Shown here: positions 15,934-23,981 of the stretch, piece after piece
Position numbering within the stretch: position 1 is the first letter of the stretch
How the letters are laid out: each line of letters starts with the position of its first letter
NCBI GenBank assembly: GCA_902597385.1
Contig: CACJXQ010000017.1
Coordinates: forward strand, 1-38,845
Length of the DNA: 38,845 nt
Direction of reading: 5' to 3'
DNA from: an uncultured Pseudomonadota bacterium
GTDB taxonomy: Bacteria; Pseudomonadota; Gammaproteobacteria; Ga0077536
Translations under genes and position numbers: made by a program
Notes under the pieces: model-generated
What the model saw: the letters and a program-made list of their open reading frames with translations, nothing else
The model's database searches: none
What the model was told of the DNA's origin: nothing

Positions 15934-17099
15934 CTAATTCCAATCCCTTTGGCGATTATTCCTCTCATTATTTCAGGCGTGCCGCCTCTCAAAGAAAAAG
16001 ATGGAGCAACTTGTATTAAATTGCCGAGCACTTGCTGATACTCGTTTCCAATACCTTCCATGGTCGGTTCTAACTCGCAAAGTTCTTGCGCCAGACCAGG
16101 TAGCTCTTGCTCAAATTGACAACCGAGATCTTTGACAATAGATGCTGGGAGCGTGGGGGACTGTCCATCTTCAAGCTGAGCAGCAATGCTCAGAGACATG
16201 TTTCTCAGGGTAATCGCCGAAGCGATTTGTTTTCCAAGCCTAGCCTTCACACTAGGATCACAGTCTTTTTTCAGGTTTGCAATCAGCTTTCTTAACAAAT
16301 AGAAACATGATAAATATCGCTCAGGGCCGCTTCTTTCCAGGGCCAACTCTTCTGTGCACTGTTTCCAGCCATTTCCCTCAGGGCCTATGAGTGACTCCTC
16401 AGGTATTTCAACATCTACGAATGACACCTCATTAAAATTTTCTCCCCCAGCGAGATTTTTTATGGGCCTAGGAGTAATGCCATTTGCGGCCTTCAGGTCT
16501 ATCAAAAATTGCGAGAGGCCACCGTGTTTTTTGTTTAAATCGGGGTCTGTTCTGAATAGCGCTATCATATAATCTGCTCTATGGGCATTACTGGTCCAGA
16601 TTTTTGTGCCATTAATTAACCAACCATTGGAGGTTTTTTCGGCCTTACAACGTAATGATGCTAGGTCAGAACCAGAATTGGGTTCGCTCATGCCTATGGC
16701 GAAGCATGCTTTACCAGCGGTGATCTTGGGAATGATTTCTTTTTTTTGTTCTTCGGTTCCATACTTGACTAGCAGCTGTCCACTTTGCCTATCGGCGACC
16801 CAGTGAAATGCTGTAGGCGCGCCAGCAACTAGGCATTCCTCAACGACTACATAGCGCTCTAAAAATGTCTTTCCATGTCCCCCGTATTTGGTGGGCAAGG
16901 TCATCCCAATAAAGCCTTTCTCTCCTAGTTTGGCACTAAAATCTGGGTCGTAGGCCTCCCAACTGTGACTTCTTTTAACTGGCGATATTTTAGACAATTC
17001 TAATTCTAGAAAATCTCTCACCTCAGTTCTAATAGATTCTGCTTTTGGTGGGAGATCCGCAGTCTGGAAGCGGATTTGATCAGTTATTGATGTAATCAT
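15930..17099 (-). CDS. Acyl-CoA dehydrogenase, larger partner subunit
   Basis: 389 residues. It carries 'IGMSEPNSGSDLASL' (signature 1), 'INGTKIWTSNAHRADYMIALFRTD', and ends 'SLRGGTPEIMRGIIAKGIGIR'. At the position where MCAD has its catalytic glutamate ('YEGT') it reads 'RGGT', as seen in ACADs whose base lies on another helix. Together with the overlapping smaller subunit gene it probably forms an alpha2-beta2 dehydrogenase acting on bulky acyl-CoA substrates. The kinase gene ends 26 bases upstream, and all genes from 21215 down run in the same direction with short gaps. The substrate class (steroid-like, terpenoid or branched) is inference from the family and neighbours. Confidence 0.88.
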   Translation of the reverse strand: MITSITDQIRFQTADLPPKAESIRTEVRDFLELELSKISPVKRSHSWEAYDPDFSAKLGEKGFIGMTLPTKYGGHGKTFLERYVVVEECLVAGAPTAFHWVADRQSGQLLVKYGTEEQKKEIIPKITAGKACFAIGMSEPNSGSDLASLRCKAEKTSNGWLINGTKIWTSNAHRADYMIALFRTDPDLNKKHGGLSQFLIDLKAANGITPRPIKNLAGGENFNEVSFVDVEIPEESLIGPEGNGWKQCTEELALERSGPERYLSCFYLLRKLIANLKKDCDPSVKARLGKQIASAITLRNMSLSIAAQLEDGQSPTLPASIVKDLGCQFEQELPGLAQELCELEPTMEGIGNEYQQVLGNLIQVAPSFSLRGGTPEIMRGIIAKGIGIR

Positions 17100-17125
17100 T
17101 CTAGGTCAATTATCTCCAAATGTTT

Positions 17126-18196
17126 TTAACAGGACTGGGCAAATTCCCAAGCTCTATTTGCAAAAATTTCAACGATATCAGTGTCTTGAATGGCATCCTC
17201 GCTGGCTGCTGTGCCATCTAAGGCTCTCTTAATAATACCTTGATAGATAGCCGCTATTCTCCATAAGGTATAAGCCTTATAGAACTCCAGATTGTCGATA
17301 CTATCACGGCCGGTTAGTTCGCAATAACGATTTATATAGTCCTCTTCCTCGGGTATTCCCAAGTCATTGAGGTGAAGACCTTTCAAACTGGAGACTTCTT
17401 TAGTAACTGGTAAAAACCAAGGCGCTAAATGGTATACGAAATCAGCTAAGGGATCGCCCAGTGTGGATAATTCCCAGTCTAGTACTGCAGAAACTTTAGA
17501 CTCTTTTGGATCTATAATGATGTTGTCGAGCCTATAATCGCCATGGATAATGCAAGTTCCCGTGGAGGAGGGCAAGTTATTAGGTAACCAGACATTAAGT
17601 TTCTCCATTGCATCAATCTTTGAGGTCTCGGAAGCGATATAAATTTTAGTCCACCTATGAATCTGTCTGGCCATGTAGTCATCTGTCTTTCCAAAGCCTT
17701 GTAATCCCGCTTTCTCGAAATCTATAGCTTGTAGGTCTGTTAGGGCCTTCAATTGAGAGTCATATATTGCGGATCTTTCCTTCGGATTTAATTCAGGCAG
17801 AGACAGTTCCCAAAAAATACGGCCCTCAACCTTTTCCATCACGTAAAACATAGTTCCTAAAACATCGGGATCTGTACAAAGCGCATAGGGCTTTGGCACA
17901 GGGAAATTTTGACGGTGTAGTGCATCAATTACCCGAAACTCCCTATCAACAGCGTGGGCAGAGGGTAATAACTCTCCTGGAGGTTTTCTTCTTAAGACAT
18001 AAGACGCATTCTTCGTCTGTATTCTGTATGTGGGGTTCGATTGACCTCCCTTGAACTCTGACAGACTCAAAGGTCCTTCGAAGTCTGGAACGTTCTCGTT
18101 CATCCAAGAAATTAGGGCCCGTTCGTCTAGCTTGAGATGGTCCTGAACTTCCTTGGTACCACTGAACTTATCTTGCCGTTCATTCTGTTGATTCAC
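17126..18196 (-). CDS. APH-family phosphotransferase, ACAD10/11-kinase-like
   Basis: 356 residues. The protein-kinase-like fold is shown by 'FKGGQSNPTYRI' (nucleotide loop), 'YVLRRKPPGELLPSAHAVDRE' (lysine/arginine and alphaC), the catalytic Brenner motif 'HGDYRLDN' and the metal-binding 'LDWELSTLGDPLADF'. This pattern matches the subgroup that is found as the N-terminal domain of human ACAD10/ACAD11 and next to ACAD genes in bacteria, where phosphorylation of a hydroxyacyl-CoA hydroxyl precedes elimination. The GTG start shares a base with the stop TAG of the upstream CoA-transferase gene. Being between a CoA-transferase and an ACAD pair supports a catabolic rather than antibiotic-resistance role. 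Confidence 0.87.
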   Translation of the reverse strand: MNQQNERQDKFSGTKEVQDHLKLDERALISWMNENVPDFEGPLSLSEFKGGQSNPTYRIQTKNASYVLRRKPPGELLPSAHAVDREFRVIDALHRQNFPVPKPYALCTDPDVLGTMFYVMEKVEGRIFWELSLPELNPKERSAIYDSQLKALTDLQAIDFEKAGLQGFGKTDDYMARQIHRWTKIYIASETSKIDAMEKLNVWLPNNLPSSTGTCIIHGDYRLDNIIIDPKESKVSAVLDWELSTLGDPLADFVYHLAPWFLPVTKEVSSLKGLHLNDLGIPEEEDYINRYCELTGRDSIDNLEFYKAYTLWRIAAIYQGIIKRALDGTAASEDAIQDTDIVEIFANRAWEFAQSC

Positions 18197-19404
18197 TATC
18201 CTACAATTCCTTCATCGTGCAATTTACCAATTTGACCGCTGCTTAACCCCAGAATATCAGAGAGTATTTCGTCGGTGTTTTGTCCTAGGAGAGGGCCAGA
18301 TCCAGGATTCTGTCTAGCTTCGGCTGAAAAATATGCCGGCCCACTACAAACTGGATAACTACCGATGCCCGGATGCGTGATCTCAGAAAAAATAGGATTG
18401 TCTGTCGAACAATCTGGATCATTTTGTACTAACTGGCCCACGGTTTGATATTTATCCCAACAAATACCGCTGTCATCAAAAACAGGTGTTAGTTCGTTCA
18501 GAGTTTTTTGCTCTATCCACCTTTCTAAAAGCTCGGCCAACTCTACCCTTGCGTGAAATCTATCTCCTTCTTTAGCAAAGTCGAGCTGCAGTTTATGCTC
18601 GAGATCAGCTACACTTGACTCCAAGTCAGTTGCAACTAATAAGTTTTTCCATTGTTTTGGGCTTACAGCAATTATCATTACCCTTTCTTGGTCTTTGGTT
18701 ACAAAATCTCTTCCTAAAGCACCATAGAGATAATTTCCATGTTTCTCTCTCTCTTCTTCATTGATTAGAACTTCGCCGATTAATCCCAAATTGCTTACGG
18801 CAGATAGGGCAACATCCGCTAGCGCCAGTTGTATTCTTTGGCCTTTTCCATTTTTTATTCTATATCTATCGGCAGCCAATATATTCACTGCGGCATGATA
18901 AGCGGTTGCTATATCCCAAGCAGGTAGTACGTGATTGACGGGTTCCGGTGAGTCGCTTGGCCCAGTCAAGTAGGGGAATCCAACTTTTGCATTTACTGTG
19001 TAGTCTAAAGCCGTTTTGCCGTCTCTATTTCCTATTATTTCATGCTGAATGAGATCCTCTCTTCTTTTTGAGAGACTTTCATATGATAACCAGCCTTTAG
19101 CGGGAAGGTTGGTCGAAAAAATCCCCGCATTCTCTCCGGGGGCTGTTATTAGCTCCACAACTAATTCTCGCCCCTCTTCGGATCTTAAATTGACGCAAAT
19201 TGACCGCTTGCCTTTATTCATTTCTGCCCAGTAAATGCTGTTATTATTTTTGGTGACTGGCCACCTTTTGAAATCTAATCCGCCTCCTAGCTGATCAAAG
19301 CGGATTACATCTGCGCCTAACTGACCAAGTGTGGTTCCACACATTGGAGCGGCGATAAAAGCAGAACCTTCAACTATCCTTAACCCTTGTAAAATATTTT
19401 GCAT
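18196..19404 (-). CDS. Family III CoA-transferase, 2-methylfumaryl-CoA isomerase (Mct)-like
   Basis: 402 residues. Besides the general CaiB/BaiF fold it has blocks that I recall from mesaconyl-CoA C1-C4 transferase (Mct) of the 3-hydroxypropionate bi-cycle: 'VEGSAFIAAPMCG', 'GGGLDFKRWPVT', 'NKGKRSI', 'LDYTVNAKVGFPYLTGP', 'DPDCSTDNPIF' and 'LHDEGIVG' at the end. Catalytic aspartate is probably Asp164 in 'LPAWDIATAYHA'. Mct moves CoA within one molecule between two carboxyl groups. In this operon it could shift CoA on a dicarboxylic intermediate, or be a general CoA-transferase of the same subgroup. The rest of the bi-cycle is not in the window, so I withhold the symbol. Confidence 0.75.
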   Translation of the reverse strand: MQNILQGLRIVEGSAFIAAPMCGTTLGQLGADVIRFDQLGGGLDFKRWPVTKNNNSIYWAEMNKGKRSICVNLRSEEGRELVVELITAPGENAGIFSTNLPAKGWLSYESLSKRREDLIQHEIIGNRDGKTALDYTVNAKVGFPYLTGPSDSPEPVNHVLPAWDIATAYHAAVNILAADRYRIKNGKGQRIQLALADVALSAVSNLGLIGEVLINEEEREKHGNYLYGALGRDFVTKDQERVMIIAVSPKQWKNLLVATDLESSVADLEHKLQLDFAKEGDRFHARVELAELLERWIEQKTLNELTPVFDDSGICWDKYQTVGQLVQNDPDCSTDNPIFSEITHPGIGSYPVCSGPAYFSAEARQNPGSGPLLGQNTDEILSDILGLSSGQIGKLHDEGIVG

Positions 19405-19427
19405 TTTTTTCCTGATTTATTTTAAAT

Positions 19428-20291
19428 TCAATTTAGGATCGCTAAGCCATTACTTAGGACCCGGATATTGCGCTCCAGGGCGGTGGCATTGAAAAAGATA
19501 TTGTTATTCTCTTTCCACATTTCAGTCCTCAGTGTTTCACCAGGCATGAATGGCGCAGAGAAACGTACCTGCATTGATTTCAATTTAGAGGCGTCGTAGT
19601 CGCAATAACTTTTTATTAAGGCGCGCATTGCTACTCCCATGGTGCATCTTCCATGTAGGATAGGAGCCTCGAACCCGGCAGTTTGAGCAACCTTTGGATC
19701 GGCATGGAGTGGATTCAAATCTCCGCACAGCCGATAAAACAAGGCTGATTGGGGAAGGGTGTCGAGATCGCAGACTAGATCTGGTTCTCGGGCGGGAATC
19801 TTTGCAGGGGAATTGCCGGATTTTTGATTCGCCGCACCGGTTGAAAAGCCACCGTCTCCTCGGGCTAACGTATTGGAGACAACCGTCGCTAATAACGTTT
19901 TTCTATCTGACAAAAAAAGCTCTTTTTTAGAATAGATAAAACACCCTTTATCTGCACCTCTGTCAACGACAGATTCAACAGTTGTCCGTCCAAATAATTT
20001 ACCCTCAGGTGGTATAGGTTTATGGATTTCGAAGAACTCCTCCGCGTGTAATACTTTTTTCCAATCGAAACCGTACTCCGGCTCAGCTATCCAAAAACCG
20101 GGATACGCCAGAACCATAGATAGCCCAGGAAGGCTCTGCAAGTTTTCTTCATAGGTGAACTTAAGTTGTTTGTCGTCTTTCGGGTTCGAGCTAAAACCGA
20201 GTGACAATGCGTAAAGGATTGTATCTTTAAAGGTAAGTTCGGTATCCTGCTCATCTACCACTTTACCAATCAAACTAGAATGATCTTTCAT
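19428..20291 (-). CDS. (R)-specific enoyl-CoA hydratase, MaoC hydratase-2 (MFE-2 type)
   Basis: 287 residues with the two-hotdog arrangement of eukaryotic peroxisomal MFE-2 hydratase. The hydratase-2 motif 'FYRLCGDLNPLHADP' gives the catalytic pair Asp191 and His196, followed by 'AGFEAPILHG'. It hydrates trans-2-enoyl-CoA to (3R)-hydroxyacyl-CoA in the cytoplasm. The gene directly upstream (13 bases) encodes an SDR of the matching (3R)-hydroxyacyl-CoA dehydrogenase type, so the two form a split MFE-2. Such pairs work in beta-oxidation of steroid side chains and 2-methyl-branched acyl-CoAs. Confidence 0.92.
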   Translation of the reverse strand: MKDHSSLIGKVVDEQDTELTFKDTILYALSLGFSSNPKDDKQLKFTYEENLQSLPGLSMVLAYPGFWIAEPEYGFDWKKVLHAEEFFEIHKPIPPEGKLFGRTTVESVVDRGADKGCFIYSKKELFLSDRKTLLATVVSNTLARGDGGFSTGAANQKSGNSPAKIPAREPDLVCDLDTLPQSALFYRLCGDLNPLHADPKVAQTAGFEAPILHGRCTMGVAMRALIKSYCDYDASKLKSMQVRFSAPFMPGETLRTEMWKENNNIFFNATALERNIRVLSNGLAILN

Positions 20292-20303
20292 CTAACGTCC
20301 CCT

Positions 20304-21215
20304 TTATACTGGATCCCAGGGCCAAATATCTTGCGATCGGTCCAATGAGTAAAAATTAGGTTTAAACGCGGGTATAGCGTGTTCAGCGATCGTCTCGGGA
20401 GACCAGCCTTCTCCTCGGTGTATGGACCTTAAAGGTCGATTTTGACCCATCAGGAAAATTTCATTATTTCGAACTGCGAAAATTTGGCCCGAAACCTCCT
20501 TAGCAACGTCTGAGCACAAGTAAACCGCCATTGGAGCAATTTTGGCTGGTGTCATGGCCTTTAGGCGCTCTATTCGCTGCTTTTGAGCCTCATCCGTGAT
20601 TGGAATGGTTCCTATCATTCGTGTCCAGGCAAAAGGAGCGATGCAATTTGATCTCACATTGTAGCGTCCGAGATCGAGAGCTATACTTTTAGACAGAGCA
20701 GCTATTCCAAGTTTGGCCGCCGCATAGTTAGCCTGTCCAAAGTTTCCTATGAGGCCAGATGTGGATGTCATATGAACATAGGCTCCGGTTTCTCGCTCTC
20801 GGAAAATATCGGCAGCCGCCCTGCTGACGTAAAAACTACCGTTGAGATGTACATCTATTACTGCGTGCCATTCTTCGAGGGACATTTTGTGAAACATTCT
20901 GTCCCTAAGGATGCCAGCATTATTTACCACAGCGTCCAACTGGCCGAAATGCTCTATTGCTTCCGAAACCATATCTTTGGCATGATCGAAATTTGCCACG
21001 CTACCATAGTTTGCTACAGCTTCGCCTCCTCCTTCTGTAATTTCTCTGACCACATCAGCAGCTGGAGTCCCTTCCACGTCACTGCCATCGGTGCTGGAGC
21101 CTAGATCATTGACAACAACTTTGGCGCCGGCTTTTGCCATTGCCAGAGAAAAATCCCTACCAATCCCTCTGCCTGCACCGGTTACTAATACTACCTTCCC
21201 ATCTAAAATTCCCAT
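20304..21215 (-). CDS. SDR, (3R)-hydroxyacyl-CoA dehydrogenase of MFE-2 type
   Basis: 303 residues. 'TGAGRGIG' at 12-19, the 'VVVNDLGSSTDG' segment typical of MFE-2 and related SDRs, 'NNAGILRDRMF' near 98-108, catalytic Ser151, Tyr164 and Lys168 ('YAAAK'). An extended C-terminus with 'EIFLMGQNRPLRSIHRGEGW' is also found in this subgroup. It would oxidise (3R)-hydroxyacyl-CoA to 3-ketoacyl-CoA with NAD+. It is the first gene of the operon that runs to 14085, with GGGGAGATGAAGAGAAATG as start context, and is divergent from cofE across a 312-base regulatory gap. Confidence 0.9.
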   Translation of the reverse strand: MGILDGKVVLVTGAGRGIGRDFSLAMAKAGAKVVVNDLGSSTDGSDVEGTPAADVVREITEGGGEAVANYGSVANFDHAKDMVSEAIEHFGQLDAVVNNAGILRDRMFHKMSLEEWHAVIDVHLNGSFYVSRAAADIFRERETGAYVHMTSTSGLIGNFGQANYAAAKLGIAALSKSIALDLGRYNVRSNCIAPFAWTRMIGTIPITDEAQKQRIERLKAMTPAKIAPMAVYLCSDVAKEVSGQIFAVRNNEIFLMGQNRPLRSIHRGEGWSPETIAEHAIPAFKPNFYSLDRSQDIWPWDPV

Positions 21216-21527
21216 TTCTCTTCATCTCCCCGCGGTAATTATGCTATTTTCAGCCTTAGACTTTTCTAACTGGTAAAGGCAACGATTTTATACCATCAGT
21301 TTAGACTAGAGGTTGAATAAAAAATCACGCTCTACCCAAACTTGTGGTTCAATACTACTCGATAAAGAGTAGGCTGTTAAATAAGGATTCTAAAAGAAGG
21401 CTGTGTTAAAAGTTCTAAAGATCCTTTGGAGATAAACTTAATAGTTACTTTAACTATTTGCAGAAGCGCCATTTGGCCGAAAAGTGTTGTGTCGAGACCA
21501 TCTAATCCTAATTGAGAGAAGGCTGCG
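21216..21527. promoter_or_regulatory. Divergent intergenic region between the beta-oxidation operon and the F420 operon
   Basis: This is the longest gene-free stretch (312 bases). It must hold the promoters for the minus-strand SDR operon and the plus-strand cofE operon. It contains a 19-base dyad at 21440-21458 and a weaker hairpin (CTACTC at 21356-21361, GAGTAG at 21368-21373). I see no convincing sigma-70 -35/-10 pair on either strand, and no small gene with a good ribosome binding site. Confidence 0.6.
21440..21458. promoter_or_regulatory. Candidate operator, 19-base dyad upstream of cofE
   Basis: AATAGTTA-CTT-TAACTATT is a perfect 8-bp inverted repeat with a 3-base centre, 70 bases before the cofE start. 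Length and symmetry fit the site of a dimeric repressor such as TetR or MarR families. No such regulator is encoded in the window, and AT-rich dyads arise by chance, so this is only a candidate. Confidence 0.35.
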
Positions 21528-22292
21528 ATGAAAGAGCTTAAATTACGTGTTATTCCAAATTTTCCTATGATTAAAAACGGGGATGATCTCGTGGAAATTA
21601 TACTAGAATCTCTCGAGACAAATGGTTGCCAATTAGTTTCAGGTGATATTTTGGTTATCGCTCAAAAAATCGTCTCTAAAGCCGAGGGCAGATTAATAGC
21701 TTTAGATACTGTGCAACCTGGCCAGGAAGCGGAAACATTAGCTCACCAGACGGAGAAAGATCCTCGTCTAGTTCAGTTGATTTTAAATGAATCTGCTGAA
21801 GTTATGCGTTCTAAACCCGGAGTCATTATTGTTCGTCACAAACTCGGTCACGTTGGGGCAAATGCAGGTATTGATCAATCCAATATTGAACAGGGGGAGG
21901 GAGAAAGTGCTCTATTGCTACCTGAAAATCCCGATGAATCTGCCAAGCTACTTAAAAAGTCTATTGATAAGAGGTTGGATATCGACATCGGTATAATAAT
22001 CGCTGACAGTATGAATCGTCCCTGGAGGCTGGGGACTGTCGGTGAGGCAATAGGCTGTGCCGGAATCATGGTCTTAGACGATAGGAGGGGCGAGACAGAT
22101 TTATTTGGGAGAGAATTAAAGGTTACCTTAATTAACAGAGCCGACGCTATCGCGGCTTTTGCGACGCTTGCCATGGGTGAGACTACGGAAAAGACACCGC
22201 TTGCAATTATTTCCGGTTGGGAGCAGGGTTTGGGAGAGGGTGGCGGAGCCGCTGAGATAATGCGTCCCATAGAGGATGATTTATTTAATTGA
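21528..22292 (+). CDS. cofE: Coenzyme F420-0:L-glutamate ligase
   Basis: 254 residues, length of a standalone CofE. Diagnostic blocks: 'ILVIAQKIVSKAEGR' near 45-59, 'GHVGANAGIDQSN' and 'IIADSMNRPWRLGTVGEAIGCAG' (the family's D-x-x-x-RPWR-G site that binds GTP/metal), and 'EGGGAAEI' near the end. It adds gamma-linked glutamates to F420-0 using GTP in the cytoplasm. It lacks the C-terminal flavin reductase domain found in actinobacterial FbiB. ATG follows GAGAGAAGG at 21512-21520. First gene of the F420 operon; the next gene overlaps it. Confidence 0.95.
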   Translation: MKELKLRVIPNFPMIKNGDDLVEIILESLETNGCQLVSGDILVIAQKIVSKAEGRLIALDTVQPGQEAETLAHQTEKDPRLVQLILNESAEVMRSKPGVIIVRHKLGHVGANAGIDQSNIEQGEGESALLLPENPDESAKLLKKSIDKRLDIDIGIIIADSMNRPWRLGTVGEAIGCAGIMVLDDRRGETDLFGRELKVTLINRADAIAAFATLAMGETTEKTPLAIISGWEQGLGEGGGAAEIMRPIEDDLFN

Positions 22293-23251
22293 AAACTAAT
22301 GGTAAGAATAAGTATCTGGCTTTTACAGGAGGAGTTGGCGGAGCCAAGCTGTGTGTTGGCCTATCGAAAATTCTAAGTGCTTTTGAGATTGCTTTCGTGG
22401 TGAACACTGGCGATGATTTTACTCACCTAGATTTTCCCATTTGCCCCGATTTAGATAGTTTAATGTACGCTCTAAGCGCTGAAAACAATGAGGAATTGGG
22501 ATGGGGTAGAAAAGGTGAGACTTGGAATTTCTTGAGAAGCTTTGCTGAACTTGGGGGTGAAAACTGGTTTCAACTAGGCGACAGGGATTTAGCTATTCAC
22601 GTTATGCGTAAACAGTTACTTCGAGAAGGTCTTACACTAGCTGAAGTGACAAGTGAACTCTACCAGCGTTTCGGGATTTCTCATGCTGTGCTCCCCATGA
22701 CCAATGAGCAAGTTTCGACGAAGATTCAGAGCCAAGGTGAACTGAAATCTTTCCAAAAGTATTTTGTAAAAGAGAAATGTGAGCCAAAGATAGAAAAAAT
22801 CGTGTATCACGGTTCGAAACACGCTAAACCGGTACCAGCCGTTTTAGAAAAGCTTAGAGATCCCGATTTATCAGGGGTGGTTATTTGCCCCTCAAATCCT
22901 TTTCTTAGTATCGATCCTATATTAAGCCTCGAAACTATTAAATCTGCTTTGTTAAGTCTAGATGTGCCCGTTGTAGCCGTATCACCAATTATATATGGAA
23001 GTGCTGTGAAGGGACCTACAGATAAAATAATGGGCGAGTTGGGCTTTACTCAGAGTGCCTTGGGGGTTGCTGAGCACTATGATAACCTAATCACTCATTT
23101 TGTATTAGATAATGAGGATGTGAACCTATGTTCGGAGATCGAAAAGTTGGGTCTAAGTGTGTTAGTGTGCAACACATTGATGAAAACTCTGGACGACAAG
23201 ACTGAACTGGCAGACAATGTTATAAAATTTATCAAAAATTCATTCATCTAA
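22289..23251 (+). CDS. cofD: 2-phospho-L-lactate (or PEP) transferase, CofD/FbiA
   Basis: 320 residues, usual for the family. 'FTGGVGGAKL' at the N-terminus, 'VVNTGDDFTHLDFPICPDLDS', 'GWGRKGETW' and 'VICPSNPFLSIDPIL' are CofD marks. It transfers the phospho-lactate-type moiety from the GDP-activated donor to the deazaflavin alcohol Fo. The start is TTG 22289, overlapping the TGA of cofE (TTGA); no in-frame ATG is near, and the overlap supports this start. Located between cofE and cofC in one operon. Confidence 0.95.
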   Translation: MKTNGKNKYLAFTGGVGGAKLCVGLSKILSAFEIAFVVNTGDDFTHLDFPICPDLDSLMYALSAENNEELGWGRKGETWNFLRSFAELGGENWFQLGDRDLAIHVMRKQLLREGLTLAEVTSELYQRFGISHAVLPMTNEQVSTKIQSQGELKSFQKYFVKEKCEPKIEKIVYHGSKHAKPVPAVLEKLRDPDLSGVVICPSNPFLSIDPILSLETIKSALLSLDVPVVAVSPIIYGSAVKGPTDKIMGELGFTQSALGVAEHYDNLITHFVLDNEDVNLCSEIEKLGLSVLVCNTLMKTLDDKTELADNVIKFIKNSFI

Positions 23252-23278
23252 ATTTATATTGATATCTCATTTACTACT

Positions 23279-23980
23279 ATGTGGATAGTTGTTCCAGTCA
23301 AAAGATTTTCGAACGCAAAGACCCGATTATCTGAGGTGCTGACCCCAGCGGAGCGTGAGTCTCTGGCTCAGGTTATGTTGAACGACGTTTTGGGGGCAAT
23401 ATCAAAGTCACGTCTAGTATCGGGGATTTTGGTAGTTTCAAATGAACCGAGGGCTAGATATGCCGCAGAGAGGGCGGGGGGGCTATTCCTGCTGGAAGAA
23501 GAATTGGGTGTGTCGCAGGCTATCGTGAAAGCCAGCGAGTGGTTGAAAAATCACGGGCAAAGGTGTTTCATGATGTTACCTAGTGATATTCCCCTGGTGA
23601 ATAGTGGTGAGATTGATCTGTTGGCTGGAGGGCACTCGGGAAGCGTAGGAGTAACCTTGGTTCCTGATAGAAAGCAAGAAGGAACGAATGGCTTGATAGT
23701 TTCTCCTACCGATGCGATTCCATTTTGCTTTGGGCAAGGTAGTTTTGCCAAACACATTAATGCGTGTAGAAGGGCCAGCATTGAGCCTCAAATATCACAT
23801 GCAGATGGAATCAGTTTAGATATTGATAGCCCCCTCGATCTTACTCATTTATTATCTCATGACGGGGAGACAGAGAGCCTTGATTACTTGGCCGACAACG
23901 GGGTAATAAAAAGATTGGCTGGTGTATTCGAGTCTAACAATATAAAAAGTGAAATAATGGCAGCATCAAGGTTGATGTAA
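23279..23980 (+). CDS. cofC: 2-phospho-L-lactate (or PEP / 3-phosphoglycerate) guanylyltransferase, CofC
   Basis: 233 residues. Nucleotidyltransferase marks: 'VVPVKRFSNAKTRL' (residues 3-16), 'MLPSDIPLV' near 98-106, 'QEGTNGLIVSP' and 'ISLDIDSPLDLTHLL'. It activates the three-carbon phospho-acid with GTP to give the GDP-linked donor for CofD. Which acid it takes (2-phospholactate, phosphoenolpyruvate or 3-phosphoglycerate, all known among CofC homologues) cannot be decided from the motifs I can see. 27 bases after cofD; fbiC starts one base after its stop. Confidence 0.93.
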   Translation: MWIVVPVKRFSNAKTRLSEVLTPAERESLAQVMLNDVLGAISKSRLVSGILVVSNEPRARYAAERAGGLFLLEEELGVSQAIVKASEWLKNHGQRCFMMLPSDIPLVNSGEIDLLAGGHSGSVGVTLVPDRKQEGTNGLIVSPTDAIPFCFGQGSFAKHINACRRASIEPQISHADGISLDIDSPLDLTHLLSHDGETESLDYLADNGVIKRLAGVFESNNIKSEIMAASRLM

Positions 23981-23981
23981 G

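Noticed and set aside
17126-18196. Aminoglycoside phosphotransferase (antibiotic resistance)
   Set aside because: The kinase motifs match the ACAD10/11-associated subgroup and the gene overlaps a CoA-transferase and precedes ACADs; a resistance role is not supported.
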